Shown: piece by piece, positions 54,367-64,000 of the stretch | How positions within the stretch are numbered: the first letter of the stretch is position 1 | Layout: each line of letters begins with the position of its first letter | Source of the DNA: Candidatus Blochmanniella pennsylvanica str. BPEN | GTDB taxonomy: Bacteria; Pseudomonadota; Gammaproteobacteria; Enterobacterales; Enterobacteriaceae | Length of the DNA stretch: 64,000 nt | NCBI RefSeq assembly: GCF_000011745.1 | Contig: NC_007292.1 | Coordinates: 1 to 64,000, forward strand | Reading direction: 5' to 3' | Position numbers and translations under genes: made by a program | Notes under the pieces: generated by a model | The model's input: only the letters and a program-made list of their open reading frames with translations | What the model was told of the DNA's origin: nothing | Database searches by the model: none

Positions 54367-56964
54367 TATGTGGGATCTCATATTTAATGATTGTAATTTA
54401 ATATTTTTTATTTTTAAACGACAAAAGATATTCTTGGAGAGATGGTTATGATTTAATATTATTGTTACGATTGTTGGTTTTAACTTTTTTTTGCATGAAA
54501 TACATATTAAAATAACTAGATATTTAAGATATATAATATTAAATATTTTTAGATTGTCTTTTACAAGACAATGCATAAGAAAATTGTATTAAGATATAAA
54601 TTATAAATATAGTTGTTAATACTTCATATTAATATTGTTGGCATATTATATTATATAATTTTTTTGTTTCTGTGATATACAGATTTGCGGGATATTGTGT
54701 ATTTTCAAACCTTTATCTATAACAAGATCGCGTATGTTAAGTAGCATTGCTAAGTCGTGTAAATAGTATTCATTATATATGAATATATTCAATGTGAGCA
54801 ATTGTTAGTTAATTAATGAATTTTAATGTAAAAAACACAATTACTGTTGATTTACATAAATTTGCAATTATTTAATAAGTAATTAAATAAAACACCTAAA
54901 TTTATTTTTTAAATAGATTTTAATGATGAAAATCATAATGCATATCATATATGTATTTATATACAGAAAATAGATTCTTAATTTTTGATATATATTTGTA
55001 ATGAAGTATTATGCGTATTTTAGAAAAATAACTTGTGTCATAAAAATAATTATGTTTTTAGGTGAAAATATGGAGCAATCAGGAATATTTTATCATTAAA
55101 ATATATGATGTATAATCTTTATAAAAGATTAATTTAGTATCATTCTTAATGATTATTTATGTTAAAGATTTGTTGTTATTTATTCGTTAATATGGTAGAC
55201 AGAGTGTCTGTGATCACTTAATGAGTTTTTAATGTTTCAGTAAAAATATTAAATAAATTATATATTATAACTTATTACATTAATCGGATGTGTATATTTT
55301 AATTTTTTATTTTTATAGAAAAATATTATTCTTAAAATTAAATTGTTATTTATGATGATAAATATAGTTAGAATATAGAGTATAAATAATTAAAATAATA
55401 GATTATTAATAATAGATGGAATGATTGACAGTTGCTTTATAAATAAAGATATAAGCGTTAAGTGATTTTTTGAAAATAAGTATTAGAGTGTATTTAAATA
55501 AAAAGTGTTATTATGATTTTTAAAAATTAAAAAAGAAGAATTTGATTTTTAATAAAGTTAAAAATTGAAAATTGGAAGGTATTTGAACTTTATAAGAAAA
55601 TTTTCATTTAAGAATATTTAACTATAGGTATTAAATTACATTTACGCTAGAATTAGATTATCCAATATTATTTATTGATCGATAGTGATGATTCAAGAAT
55701 TATTAAAATTTTTGTTAAATTGTTATTTATTTTTGATGATATTAATAATTAAAAATATGTATAACCTAAAATGGTTAAAGATATCATCTATCCATGATAG
55801 ATAGTGTGAGAAATTATTAATTATAGTTGTTGATTGATTGTATGTAGTGTATATAAAAATGTAAGTAAAGTGCTATTTATTTGATGTTTATTGAACGGAT
55901 GCATTACAACATTTAGTGTGATTTTAGTATTAATATGTGAATATTGTTTCATCATTAAAAGTTATTAAGATATAGTTGACATTAGTTTAAATTAGCGACT
56001 AATAATATTAATGTGAATTAAATAATCATTGATATGTACATTAGGGTTGTATGAATTACAATAGTAAATAATATCAATTATAATTTTATTACTCTTTAAA
56101 GTTTTAGTATTGAAGTTATAAGAATATGTGTATTTGTATTGAGCAATTACAAATAAAATAGACTTTATATTTATAATAAATAAAAAATAATTTTTAATTG
56201 TATAGATGCTGCTTATGATCAATATCTCTCTCTTTAAAGGGAGATGATAACTCTGTACCAGTTAATTATATGATAGATTATATAAATAATCAATTTTTAT
56301 TTTTATTATAAATGAATATAATTGTCCTGATTAAAAGGGATTATAATTGATTTTGATATATTAAGTATATGTTTTTTGTATATAATATTATTATTGAATT
56401 AATAATTAAAATAAAACTTTTTCAATATAGAACATTACAGCTTATAGATACAATAATATATATTTTAACAAGAATAGTTATTTATAGTATTTATGCCAAA
56501 AAATAGAATTAGATCTTATTTATTTTTCATATTTGGATAAATATTTTAGCAGCAAATACTGATATTGTAGGAATGAGATATATAATTATTTTGATTTATA
56601 GTTGAAAGGATATTGTTATATGTTTTTATTTCTTAGAAATATAGAGTTTTTCATATTTATGCATATTAATATAATTATATAAAAATATTCTATTTAATAA
56701 CGGAAAGTATTGATATTTTTTGATTATTTTGTGAATATTTTATATTGTAATTTATTTCTTAGAAAAAGTGAGAATAGCAACTAATTAATTAAGTTATATT
56801 AGTTATTTTAGTTTAAATCATGCATTATTTAAATGCATAATGAAATATAAATGATTGATATTTTGAAATAAAAACAACAATAGAATAATAATTCTATGGC
56901 ATAAAAATATGAGAACATAATTCTGCGTTTTGCTGTTATTATAATTATTCAAATGGTGGACATT
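54367..56964. other. gene desert of about 2.6 kb between lptC and ibaG
   Basis: In E. coli this interval, between the divergent lptC and ibaG, holds kdsC, kdsD, yrbG on one side and mlaB-mlaF on the other. Here it is extremely AT-rich, stop-dense and carries no credible gene. A short GC-richer patch at 54690-54770 contains a leftward 51-codon frame (54646-54801) that I cannot assign, a possible gene remnant. A weak dyad around ctttaaag lies near 56230. No tRNA or repeat array was seen. The promoters of lptC and ibaG must lie near the ends. Confidence 0.7.
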
Positions 56965-57222
56965 ATGGACGTGGATGATATTAAAAGTATTTTATTAAAA
57001 AATTTGGTATTAGATGAAGCATATGTCTCTTTATATAAGGATAATTATCAAATTATTGCTGTAAGTCATATTTTTTATGATGGTATGACTGAATTAGAAC
57101 GGCATAAAATTATATATGCTCCTCTTATGAAGTATATATTAAATAATGAAATTCATTCAATATCTATTCAAGCATTTAATCCTCAGGAATGGAACAAAAA
57201 GCGTGGATTATGCGGGGTGTGA
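56965..57222 (+). CDS. ibaG: BolA-family protein IbaG (YrbA)
   Basis: Small BolA-like protein, linked in enterics to iron-sulfur/monothiol glutaredoxin biology and acid response. The ATG at 56965 (after ggtgg) gives 85 residues against 84 in E. coli. Features are VSHIFYDGMTELERHKIIYAPLMKYI and the C-terminal IHSISIQAFNPQEWNKKRG. It lies 49 nt before murA, the E. coli order. The mla genes that normally precede it are missing. Confidence 0.93.
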   Translation: MDVDDIKSILLKNLVLDEAYVSLYKDNYQIIAVSHIFYDGMTELERHKIIYAPLMKYILNNEIHSISIQAFNPQEWNKKRGLCGV

Positions 57223-57268
57223 AGTAATTTTTAAATTAATATGAATTAATTATAATGATTGATATTAG

Positions 57269-58537
<1,269 letters not shown>

Positions 58538-58739
58538 TCTTGTTATCAGGTGTGTAACAATTTTTAATTTCGATGATTTTTAGTGATATTATTAGAAGAT
58601 ATATTTCTGAGTTAATTAATATTATCCCAAATAATCACAATTTATTTTAATATGTATTAAAATACGATTTATAATAATTTTTAAAATATTAATTAGAATT
58701 ATTCGTATATTTATGATATTTAATTTTTAATGTGTTGAA

Positions 58740-58759
58740 ATATCAATTTCAATTGATAT
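58740..58759. repeat. 8-bp hairpin between murA and degQ
   Basis: Arms atatcaat and its complement around a 4-nt loop, in the 288-nt convergent gap. No T-run follows, so a terminator role is only possible. Confidence 0.3.
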
Positions 58760-58825
58760 GGCTTCATGAAGTATAGGTTTATTATCATTTTTTTAGTTGT
58801 GATGTTGTTTAAAATAGAGTCAAAA

Positions 58826-60199
58826 TTAACGAAGTAGTAAGAATATATTTGTATCTCCACGCATAATATTAAGTGCTATAACTGATGGTTTTTCATTTAA
58901 AATTTTACGTAATTGAGATAAATTGTGTACTTTCGTACGATTCAGTCCAACAATTATGTCGCCTTTTTGTAGGCCAATAGAGTAAGCTGGAGAATCTTTC
59001 ACTACGTCTTCAACCTGCACTCCTTTTGTTCCATCCTTTAAATATCCATTACTTAGAGAAGCTCCTTGTAATGCTGGGGTTAACATTTCCTCGCTGGTAC
59101 TCACAGAGGTACTATCATCTAATAAAACTGATACTGTTTGAATTTTCCCATCTCGTAATAATCCTAGTTTTATAATTTTACCTGGAGTAGTAGTACCAAT
59201 TTTCACCCTTAGTTCTGCAAAATTTTTTATTGGTTTTCCTTCTATGGATACAATAATATCCCCCGCTTTAATATTTGCTTTAGCGGCTGCAGTACCTGGT
59301 AGCACCTCGCTGACAAATGCACCACGCTGCGCATCGATATTAAGTGCTTTAGCGATATCAGCGGTCAATTCTGTGCCTTTTATTCCTAATTGACCTCTTT
59401 TTACTTCTCCAAATTCAATTAATTGTTGGCTTAAATTTTTCACAATGTTGCTAGGAATAGCAAAACCAATGCCAATATTTCCTCCTCCAGGCGCTAAAAT
59501 AGCAGTATTAATTCCAATTAATTCTCCATGTAAGTTTACTAGTGCCCCTCCAGAATTTCCTCTATTTATGGAGGCATCAGTTTGTATAAAATTTTCTAAT
59601 CCTTCAAGGTTTAAACCACTTCTTCCCAATGCTGATATAATACCAGAAGTTGCTGTTTGACCTAATCCAAAGGGGTTGCCAATCGCAACAGCAAAATCAC
59701 CAACTTTCAAAATATCAGAATCAGCCATTTTTATTTCAGAGAGATTTTTAAATTTTAATAATTGAAGTAATGCTAAGTCAGTTTGTTCATCATGTCCTAC
59801 TAGTTTAGCGTCAAATTCGCGACCATCGTTAAGTTGTATTTTAATTTTATCTGCACCATTGACAACATGGTTATTGGTAATAATGTAGCCTTTATTAGCG
59901 TTAATAATCACTCCAGATCCTAGTCCTTCGAATGGTCTAGATCCAAAATTTCCTCCAGGGATATCTGGTCCAAAAAAATATTTAAATTCTTTAGGCAATG
60001 TAAGTCTTCTCGCAGGTTGAATACCTTCAACATGTACACTTACTACTGCTGGCAGTACTGTATCTAACATGGGAGCTAAACTCGGTAAGAGTCCCGATAT
60101 TTCTGTAGAAAATGTTGTGTGATTTATAGAAGATTCAGCATATGAAATTCCCAATGTGAATAATATACTTAATATTTTTAGGAAATGTGTTATCTTCAT
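58826..60199 (-). CDS. degQ: periplasmic serine endoprotease DegQ
   Basis: HtrA-family periplasmic protease and chaperone. A signal peptide (cleavage probably after SYA, residue 21) precedes the trypsin-like domain with catalytic triad H111, D141 and S216 (GNSGGA). Two PDZ domains follow (GQLGIKGTEL onward, and from about residue 385, VEDVVKDSPAYSIGLQKGDII). 457 residues against 455 in E. coli DegQ; similarity, size and the neighbour zapG favour DegQ over DegP. Strikingly well conserved compared with nearby membrane proteins. Convergent with murA. Confidence 0.94.
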   Translation of the reverse strand: MKITHFLKILSILFTLGISYAESSINHTTFSTEISGLLPSLAPMLDTVLPAVVSVHVEGIQPARRLTLPKEFKYFFGPDIPGGNFGSRPFEGLGSGVIINANKGYIITNNHVVNGADKIKIQLNDGREFDAKLVGHDEQTDLALLQLLKFKNLSEIKMADSDILKVGDFAVAIGNPFGLGQTATSGIISALGRSGLNLEGLENFIQTDASINRGNSGGALVNLHGELIGINTAILAPGGGNIGIGFAIPSNIVKNLSQQLIEFGEVKRGQLGIKGTELTADIAKALNIDAQRGAFVSEVLPGTAAAKANIKAGDIIVSIEGKPIKNFAELRVKIGTTTPGKIIKLGLLRDGKIQTVSVLLDDSTSVSTSEEMLTPALQGASLSNGYLKDGTKGVQVEDVVKDSPAYSIGLQKGDIIVGLNRTKVHNLSQLRKILNEKPSVIALNIMRGDTNIFLLLR

Positions 60200-60425
60200 A
60201 GGTAATTAATTTAATTAGTTATATTATATAAAGAATAATATTGTTTTAAAAATGTTCATAGAGTCTTAATTACTAAAATTCGAATTTCTATTTTATTTTT
60301 GGTAATTTTTAACGTCCACAATAGATTTAGACAGATGAATTACCTATATTGCATATTATTATACTATGTGCATAGTATAATAAGAAATCGAATAATTTAT
60401 ATAAACTAATAAAAGTTTCCTTATA

Positions 60426-60824
60426 TTATTCATTATCATGATTTTTTATTGTATTTTCCGTATTACTGGAATAATCTAACGGCGCTGCTATTGGTAATTG
60501 TTCGTTTTTTATAGTTGTTTTTTTTGTATTAAATGCGTGTATATCATCTTGTATATGTGTATTTGGTAAAAAAAAATTAGCGCTTTTTTTGACGTTATGA
60601 GATAAGTGACGGTAATCATCTTCTATTTTGTTTAATAATTTTATAGTGTAAATAAAGTGATTACTTAATTCCTTTTGGTATTCATTTAGTTTAACTTTTT
60701 TATCTTGTAATTCATTATATAAAGTTTTTTGATTATGTAGTAAATAGCGTGCTTTATAATACATTATAAATGCTCCTATAATAATTCCAATTATTAAGCT
60801 TACTAATATACATATCCATATCAT
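60426..60824 (-). CDS. zapG: cell-division/envelope protein ZapG (YhcB)
   Basis: Single-span inner-membrane protein with a cytoplasmic coiled coil, connected to cell shape and division in E. coli. The N-terminal helix (IWICILVSLIIGIIIGAFIMYY) resembles E. coli YhcB (ALIGLVVGIIIGAVAM). It is followed by a coiled coil (LQDKKVKLNEYQKELSNHF) and a disordered tail containing LDYSS (E. coli RDYSE). 132 residues, the same length as in E. coli. It sits between degQ and rplM, as in E. coli. Confidence 0.9.
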   Translation of the reverse strand: MIWICILVSLIIGIIIGAFIMYYKARYLLHNQKTLYNELQDKKVKLNEYQKELSNHFIYTIKLLNKIEDDYRHLSHNVKKSANFFLPNTHIQDDIHAFNTKKTTIKNEQLPIAAPLDYSSNTENTIKNHDNE

Positions 60825-61353
60825 GATAATACTCCTAAATTATTTTATTTATGTGTTCATTTTTGTATGTTAACTGATTGATATATAATTTTTGCATATG
60901 TTGATATGTTATCGGTATAATAGTTCAAGTGGTAAGTATCCAATTATCTATTAGCTACGACGTACGTTGTATAGTATAATTTTATTCTACTTAATTTTCT
61001 TTATCAATAAGTATTCGTATAGAATGCTATGAAGTAAGTAAATAGATAGAGGTTTTAGTAATATTCTTTTAAAATAAATATTTGAATAATTTTAAAAATG
61101 AAATGATGCTAAAACGTCTCTTAATTATATCAATTATTTGCTTTAATTGATATATATATATTTTAGAACAAAAATATTGTATGAAGTAAATACTAACGTA
61201 TACTTGTTTTAGGTTCAAAGATGTTGGAGACATTTGATTTTAATAGCAGCACGCTGTGCCTTACAGCAATCAGGTATCTTATTTTTATATTTATTAATTA
61301 CTTCATATTTAGTTAATATGATTGAATTTTTATATTGAGTTGGGTTTATCTTT
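60825..61353. other. divergent spacer between zapG and rplM
   Basis: 529 nt without a supported gene. A locally GC-richer patch at about 61240-61275 includes the small stem gcac-gct-gtgc. It lies in the rplM leader, where E. coli has an L13 autoregulatory structure. Whether this patch is such a leader is a guess. Confidence 0.4.
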
Positions 61354-61788
61354 ATGAAAACTTTTATGGCAAAATCACATGTAATTAAGAAAACATGGTA
61401 TATTATTGATGCTAAGCATAAGATACTTGGTCGTTTATCTACCGTGATTTCTAGATATTTAATTGGTAAGCATAAAATAGAATATGCTCCTCATGTCGAC
61501 ATTGGAGATTATGTTATTGTTTTAAATGCAAAAGAGGTATCTGTAAGTGGCCATAAACGTGATGATAAAATATATTATCATCATACTGGATATATTGGAG
61601 GTATTAAGCAATTAAATTTTAAAAGGATGATAAATAGATATCCTGAAAAGGTGATTGAAATTGCAGTAAAGGGTATGTTACCTAAAGGCCCCTTAGGGCG
61701 CATGATGTATTGTAGACTTAGAGTGTATTCAGGAAATGTACATGCGCATGCTGCTCAAGAACCTCAATTTATAGATATAGATTGTTAA
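61354..61788 (+). CDS. rplM: 50S ribosomal protein L13
   Basis: Early-assembling large-subunit protein. Very conserved: [48 protein letters not shown] and [18 protein letters not shown]. 144 residues against 142 in E. coli. It forms the classical rplM-rpsI pair, with rpsI starting 27 nt downstream. In E. coli L13 represses its own operon. Confidence 0.98.
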   Translation: MKTFMAKSHVIKKTWYIIDAKHKILGRLSTVISRYLIGKHKIEYAPHVDIGDYVIVLNAKEVSVSGHKRDDKIYYHHTGYIGGIKQLNFKRMINRYPEKVIEIAVKGMLPKGPLGRMMYCRLRVYSGNVHAHAAQEPQFIDIDC

Positions 61789-61815
61789 TGAATAAAAAGA
61801 GATGGAAAATAAAGT

Positions 61816-62214
61816 ATGAATTTAAATCAATATTATGGTACTGGACGAAGAAAAACTGCTTCTGCTCGTGTGTTTATTAAGTCTGGGATAAGTAATGGAA
61901 GAGTTATTATAAATAAACGTACATTAGATCAATATTTTCCTAGAAACAATACACAGTCAATCATTATTAGGCCTTTGAAAATTACTAATTTATTAGATAA
62001 ATTAGATATATATATTACTGTAAAAGGAGGAGGTATATCTGGTCAGGCTGGAGCGATATGTCATGGCATGACACGTGCATTATTGCAGTATGACGAGAAG
62101 TTACGGGGTGTATTGCGATCAGTTGGGTTAGTTACTAGGGACTCTAGAGAAGTAGAAAGAAAAAAGGTGGGTTTACGTAAAGCACGCAGGCGGCCTCAGT
62201 TTTCTAAGCGTTAA
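61816..62214 (+). CDS. rpsI: 30S ribosomal protein S9
   Basis: Small-subunit protein whose C-terminal tail reaches the P-site tRNA. It has [21 protein letters not shown] at the start and the signature [20 protein letters not shown]. The basic tail ends [10 protein letters not shown], identical to E. coli, including the final arginine that contacts tRNA. 132 residues against 130. sspAB, which follows in E. coli, is missing; a gap of about 1.5 kb with a large hairpin follows. Confidence 0.98.
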   Translation: MNLNQYYGTGRRKTASARVFIKSGISNGRVIINKRTLDQYFPRNNTQSIIIRPLKITNLLDKLDIYITVKGGGISGQAGAICHGMTRALLQYDEKLRGVLRSVGLVTRDSREVERKKVGLRKARRRPQFSKR

Positions 62215-63708
62215 TACTTTTATTGTAATATATGTATTAATTGGTATTATCTCAACAATTATATATAAAATTATTATCAAGAATAAAAAATTATAGTAAG
62301 TATTAGATGTAATTAATCGACAGGTGTGATTGATAATTAAATTGAATATATGCAATTTCAGCGTATTGGGCAAGTGTTGATTATAATTGGTAGATGTGTA
62401 TTTCTTAGAGAAGATTAGAAATCTATTTTTATTTTTTATTTATTACTTTTAGGATTGTAGATCGCATTTAAAGATAGGCATAATATCCGAGATTTAACTA
62501 ACTACTTTTATAATTAAACACGAAAAAATAAAAATCTCGTCCAAAAAAGTGGTTAGTTAAATCTCGGATATTATGCTTTTTGATGTTTATTTGAGAATAA
62601 TTTTAAACGATTAGTAACAAGAGTATGTTTATCACAGGAGATAACCATCCTTTGTTATGATTATAATTGTTGTTTTATATATAATTTTTATTATTTGAGT
62701 ATATTATATAATTTATAATGGTTTTCGTTTTAATAGTGGATGCATAGTAATCATGTGATTTTAATTGATACAACAAGTAACTATTGTTCTGTTCATACAG
62801 ATGAAATTATTTTTGATATAACAGTATACGATGTTTTTTAGTGAAAATTAGAATTAGTTTAATTTAAATGTAAGGAGAAAACATATTCTTATCATAAAAG
62901 ATGTGATTTACATAATTTATGGAGGAATCTCAATAATCTCGCTTATATTTATTTAATTGATGTATAGGGTGATGTTATTACCATTTTTAATGGTATTGTT
63001 AATTTTTGTTTAATTAATTAGATGAATTTTATTCATCTAATATGGGTTTATGTATTTGTTACCGTCGATTATATAGTAGCTGTATGTAAGTATTGTATTA
63101 ATTGATATTTAGGCAGTGAGAGTTTATCCATAGTGCATTGTTTTAACTATTATTAGTTTAATAAATTTAATAAGTGTATCCTTATTCCATAAGGACATTA
63201 TTTTTTTTGTAAATTAGATATTTTATTATATTTTTTAAAATGTATTCTTCTTAAGAATTGATTATGGGTGTAAATGAAAGCACAATATAAAATTCAAAAG
63301 ATTTAAAGCTTATCGGTAAGAGTATCGTTATGTTGTATATTTGTAAGTGCATTTAAAATAAAGCAAACTTATAGATGTGTAAATTAAGTATATTAATTAA
63401 TTTTTTTGTGTAGTATGTGCTTCAATTAAGGTCATTTTATAATTTTATCTCTGAGTCTTAGCGAACAATAGCCATTATTAAATATAGTAGGAATTAAAAT
63501 GTTATTTTAGTATGTAGTATTGAATGGGAATAAAGTAAAAGGTGGCTAAAAATTAGGTTTAAAACGAATCTCTAATAAGAATATCATGAGAATAAATGTT
63601 TTTTAATAATGTTTGTGAGCGTTATCTATGTGTAGGCTCATGTAAAAAGTTTTAAGGATGTGATAGTAGAAGATAGTATAATGTATGATCTGATAATTAC
63701 GCTAAATT
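62215..63708. other. gene-free region of about 1.5 kb after rpsI
   Basis: AT-rich and stop-dense, with no ORF resembling sspA, sspB or any other gene I know. It contains the exceptional inverted repeat at 62478-62576 and a smaller 10-bp hairpin at 63017-63041 (attagatgaa with its complement, 5-nt loop). No tRNA was seen. It lies between rpsI (rightward) and dolP (leftward), so it is a convergent gap. Confidence 0.6.
62478..62576. repeat. 32-bp inverted repeat after rpsI
   Basis: Arms 62478-62509 and 62545-62576 are complementary at every position but one (62503/62551). The left arm begins gcataatatccgagattt. The loop is 35 nt, and within it aaatctcg repeats part of the right arm. The plus strand continues with a run of T after the stem. 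It is 264 nt past the rpsI stop. It could be a terminator, but its stem is far longer than needed. Confidence 0.8.
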
Positions 63709-64000
63709 TTAAGAAGTATAGGAAAAAGCAGTAAATACATTTTTTACTCCGTCTATTGCATGTGCTATTTTTTCGGCGCATTTACTTTCTTCATGAGTAA
63801 CTTGTCCCAAAAGAAATACTTCTTTGTTCTCTGTAATTATTTTAATATTGGAGGCATGTATATTACTTTTTATAAAAAAATTTAAGCGTATTTGAGTACT
63901 AATCCAAATATCTGTAAGAATAGATTGTATGCATATTGGTTTATCTTGACGAATTGCATTATAAATGTTTTTTGTTCCATTAATTTTCATTACTGTTTTT
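63709..64000 (-). CDS. dolP: outer-membrane lipoprotein DolP (YraP), C-terminal part, cut by window edge
   Basis: The visible 97 codons match the second BON domain of E. coli DolP: IYNAIRQDKPI … DIWISTQIRLNFF … IKIITENKEVFLLGQVT … VKNVFTAFSY. The methionine at 63990 is not the start. The frame stays open to the window edge, and the residues before it (TVMKINGTKNIYN) still align with E. coli IAMGVDGANEVYN. The lipoprotein signal and first BON domain must lie beyond position 64000. DolP supports outer-membrane integrity. It terminates normally with a stop at 63709. Confidence 0.85.
   Translation of the reverse strand, partial: KTVMKINGTKNIYNAIRQDKPICIQSILTDIWISTQIRLNFFIKSNIHASNIKIITENKEVFLLGQVTHEESKCAEKIAHAIDGVKNVFTAFSYTS

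Noticed and set aside
54367-54576. N-terminal extension of LptC in the same frame
   Set aside because: The extra residues have no counterpart in LptC and precede the natural membrane anchor; probably untranslated open frame.
55992-56222. 76-codon leftward ORF in the 2.6-kb desert
   Set aside because: Composition is almost only I, N, Y, K and S, as expected for random AT-rich DNA, with no domain or ribosome-binding site.
62173-62373. 66-codon leftward ORF over the rpsI end
   Set aside because: It overlaps the conserved C-terminus of S9 antisense and has no recognisable features.
63124-63132. DnaA-box-like ttatccata
   Set aside because: A single 9-mer with one mismatch in AT-rich DNA, with no cluster of boxes and far from mnmG; not evidence of an origin.

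Overview
The window looks like a chromosome segment of an obligate insect endosymbiont of the Enterobacterales, most probably Candidatus Blochmannia (carpenter-ant symbiont) or a close relative. The proteins are clearly Escherichia coli-like and keep local E. coli gene order (atp operon to glmU; yidC-rnpA-rpmH; dnaN-gyrB; glyQ-glyS; ssb-yjcE-gltP; ridA-argI-valS-holC-pepA-lptF-lptG; lptC-lptA-lptB; ibaG-murA; degQ-zapG-rplM-rpsI). The DNA is very AT-rich, intergenic spaces are long and empty, and many genes found in free-living relatives are missing between retained neighbours: rsmG, atpI, dnaA, recF, rpoN, kdsCD and the mla genes. No insertion sequence, prophage, CRISPR array or rRNA gene was seen. 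Genus assignment is inference from gene order and losses, made without a database search.

Layout. 1-10682: mnmG, the eight F1Fo ATP synthase genes atpB-C, and glmU. 10913-14818 (minus): mnmE, a YidD-YidC reading frame, rnpA and rpmH. 15161-24971: dnaN, gyrB, ibpA, an AI-2E-family membrane protein, glyQ-glyS and sodA. 25305-38693: tRNA-Pro, prlC, pitA, ubiA, zur, dnaB, ssb, yjcE and gltP. 39009-49116: ridA, argI, valS, holC, pepA, lptF, lptG and a YidZ-like LysR regulator. 49580-54366: tRNA-Leu, a metal ABC transporter pair behind a probable Zur operator, and lptB-lptA-lptC. A desert of about 2.6 kb follows. 56965-64000: ibaG, murA, degQ, zapG, rplM, rpsI, a second desert of 1.5 kb, and the C-terminal part of dolP, cut by the window edge.

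Functions. The window holds energy conversion (ATP synthase, ubiA), replication parts without DnaA (DnaN, GyrB, DnaB, SSB, HolC), tRNA modification (MnmE and MnmG, which act together), translation (GlyRS, ValRS, L13, S9, L34, RNase P protein) and envelope building (GlmU, MurA, the inner-membrane and periplasmic parts of the Lpt LPS-export machine, DegQ, YidC). It also carries a few transporters and one coherent regulatory circuit: Zur with a Zur-box-like palindrome ahead of a zinc or manganese ABC transporter.

The least expected observations are: the in-frame YidD-YidC fusion; the Zur-box transporter lacking an adjacent binding protein and preceded by an unrecognised small membrane ORF; and several very long, nearly perfect inverted repeats. 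One of these is a 50-nt near-palindrome inside the coding end of pepA, one a 23-bp repeat upstream of sodA, and one a stem of about 32 bp downstream of rpsI.
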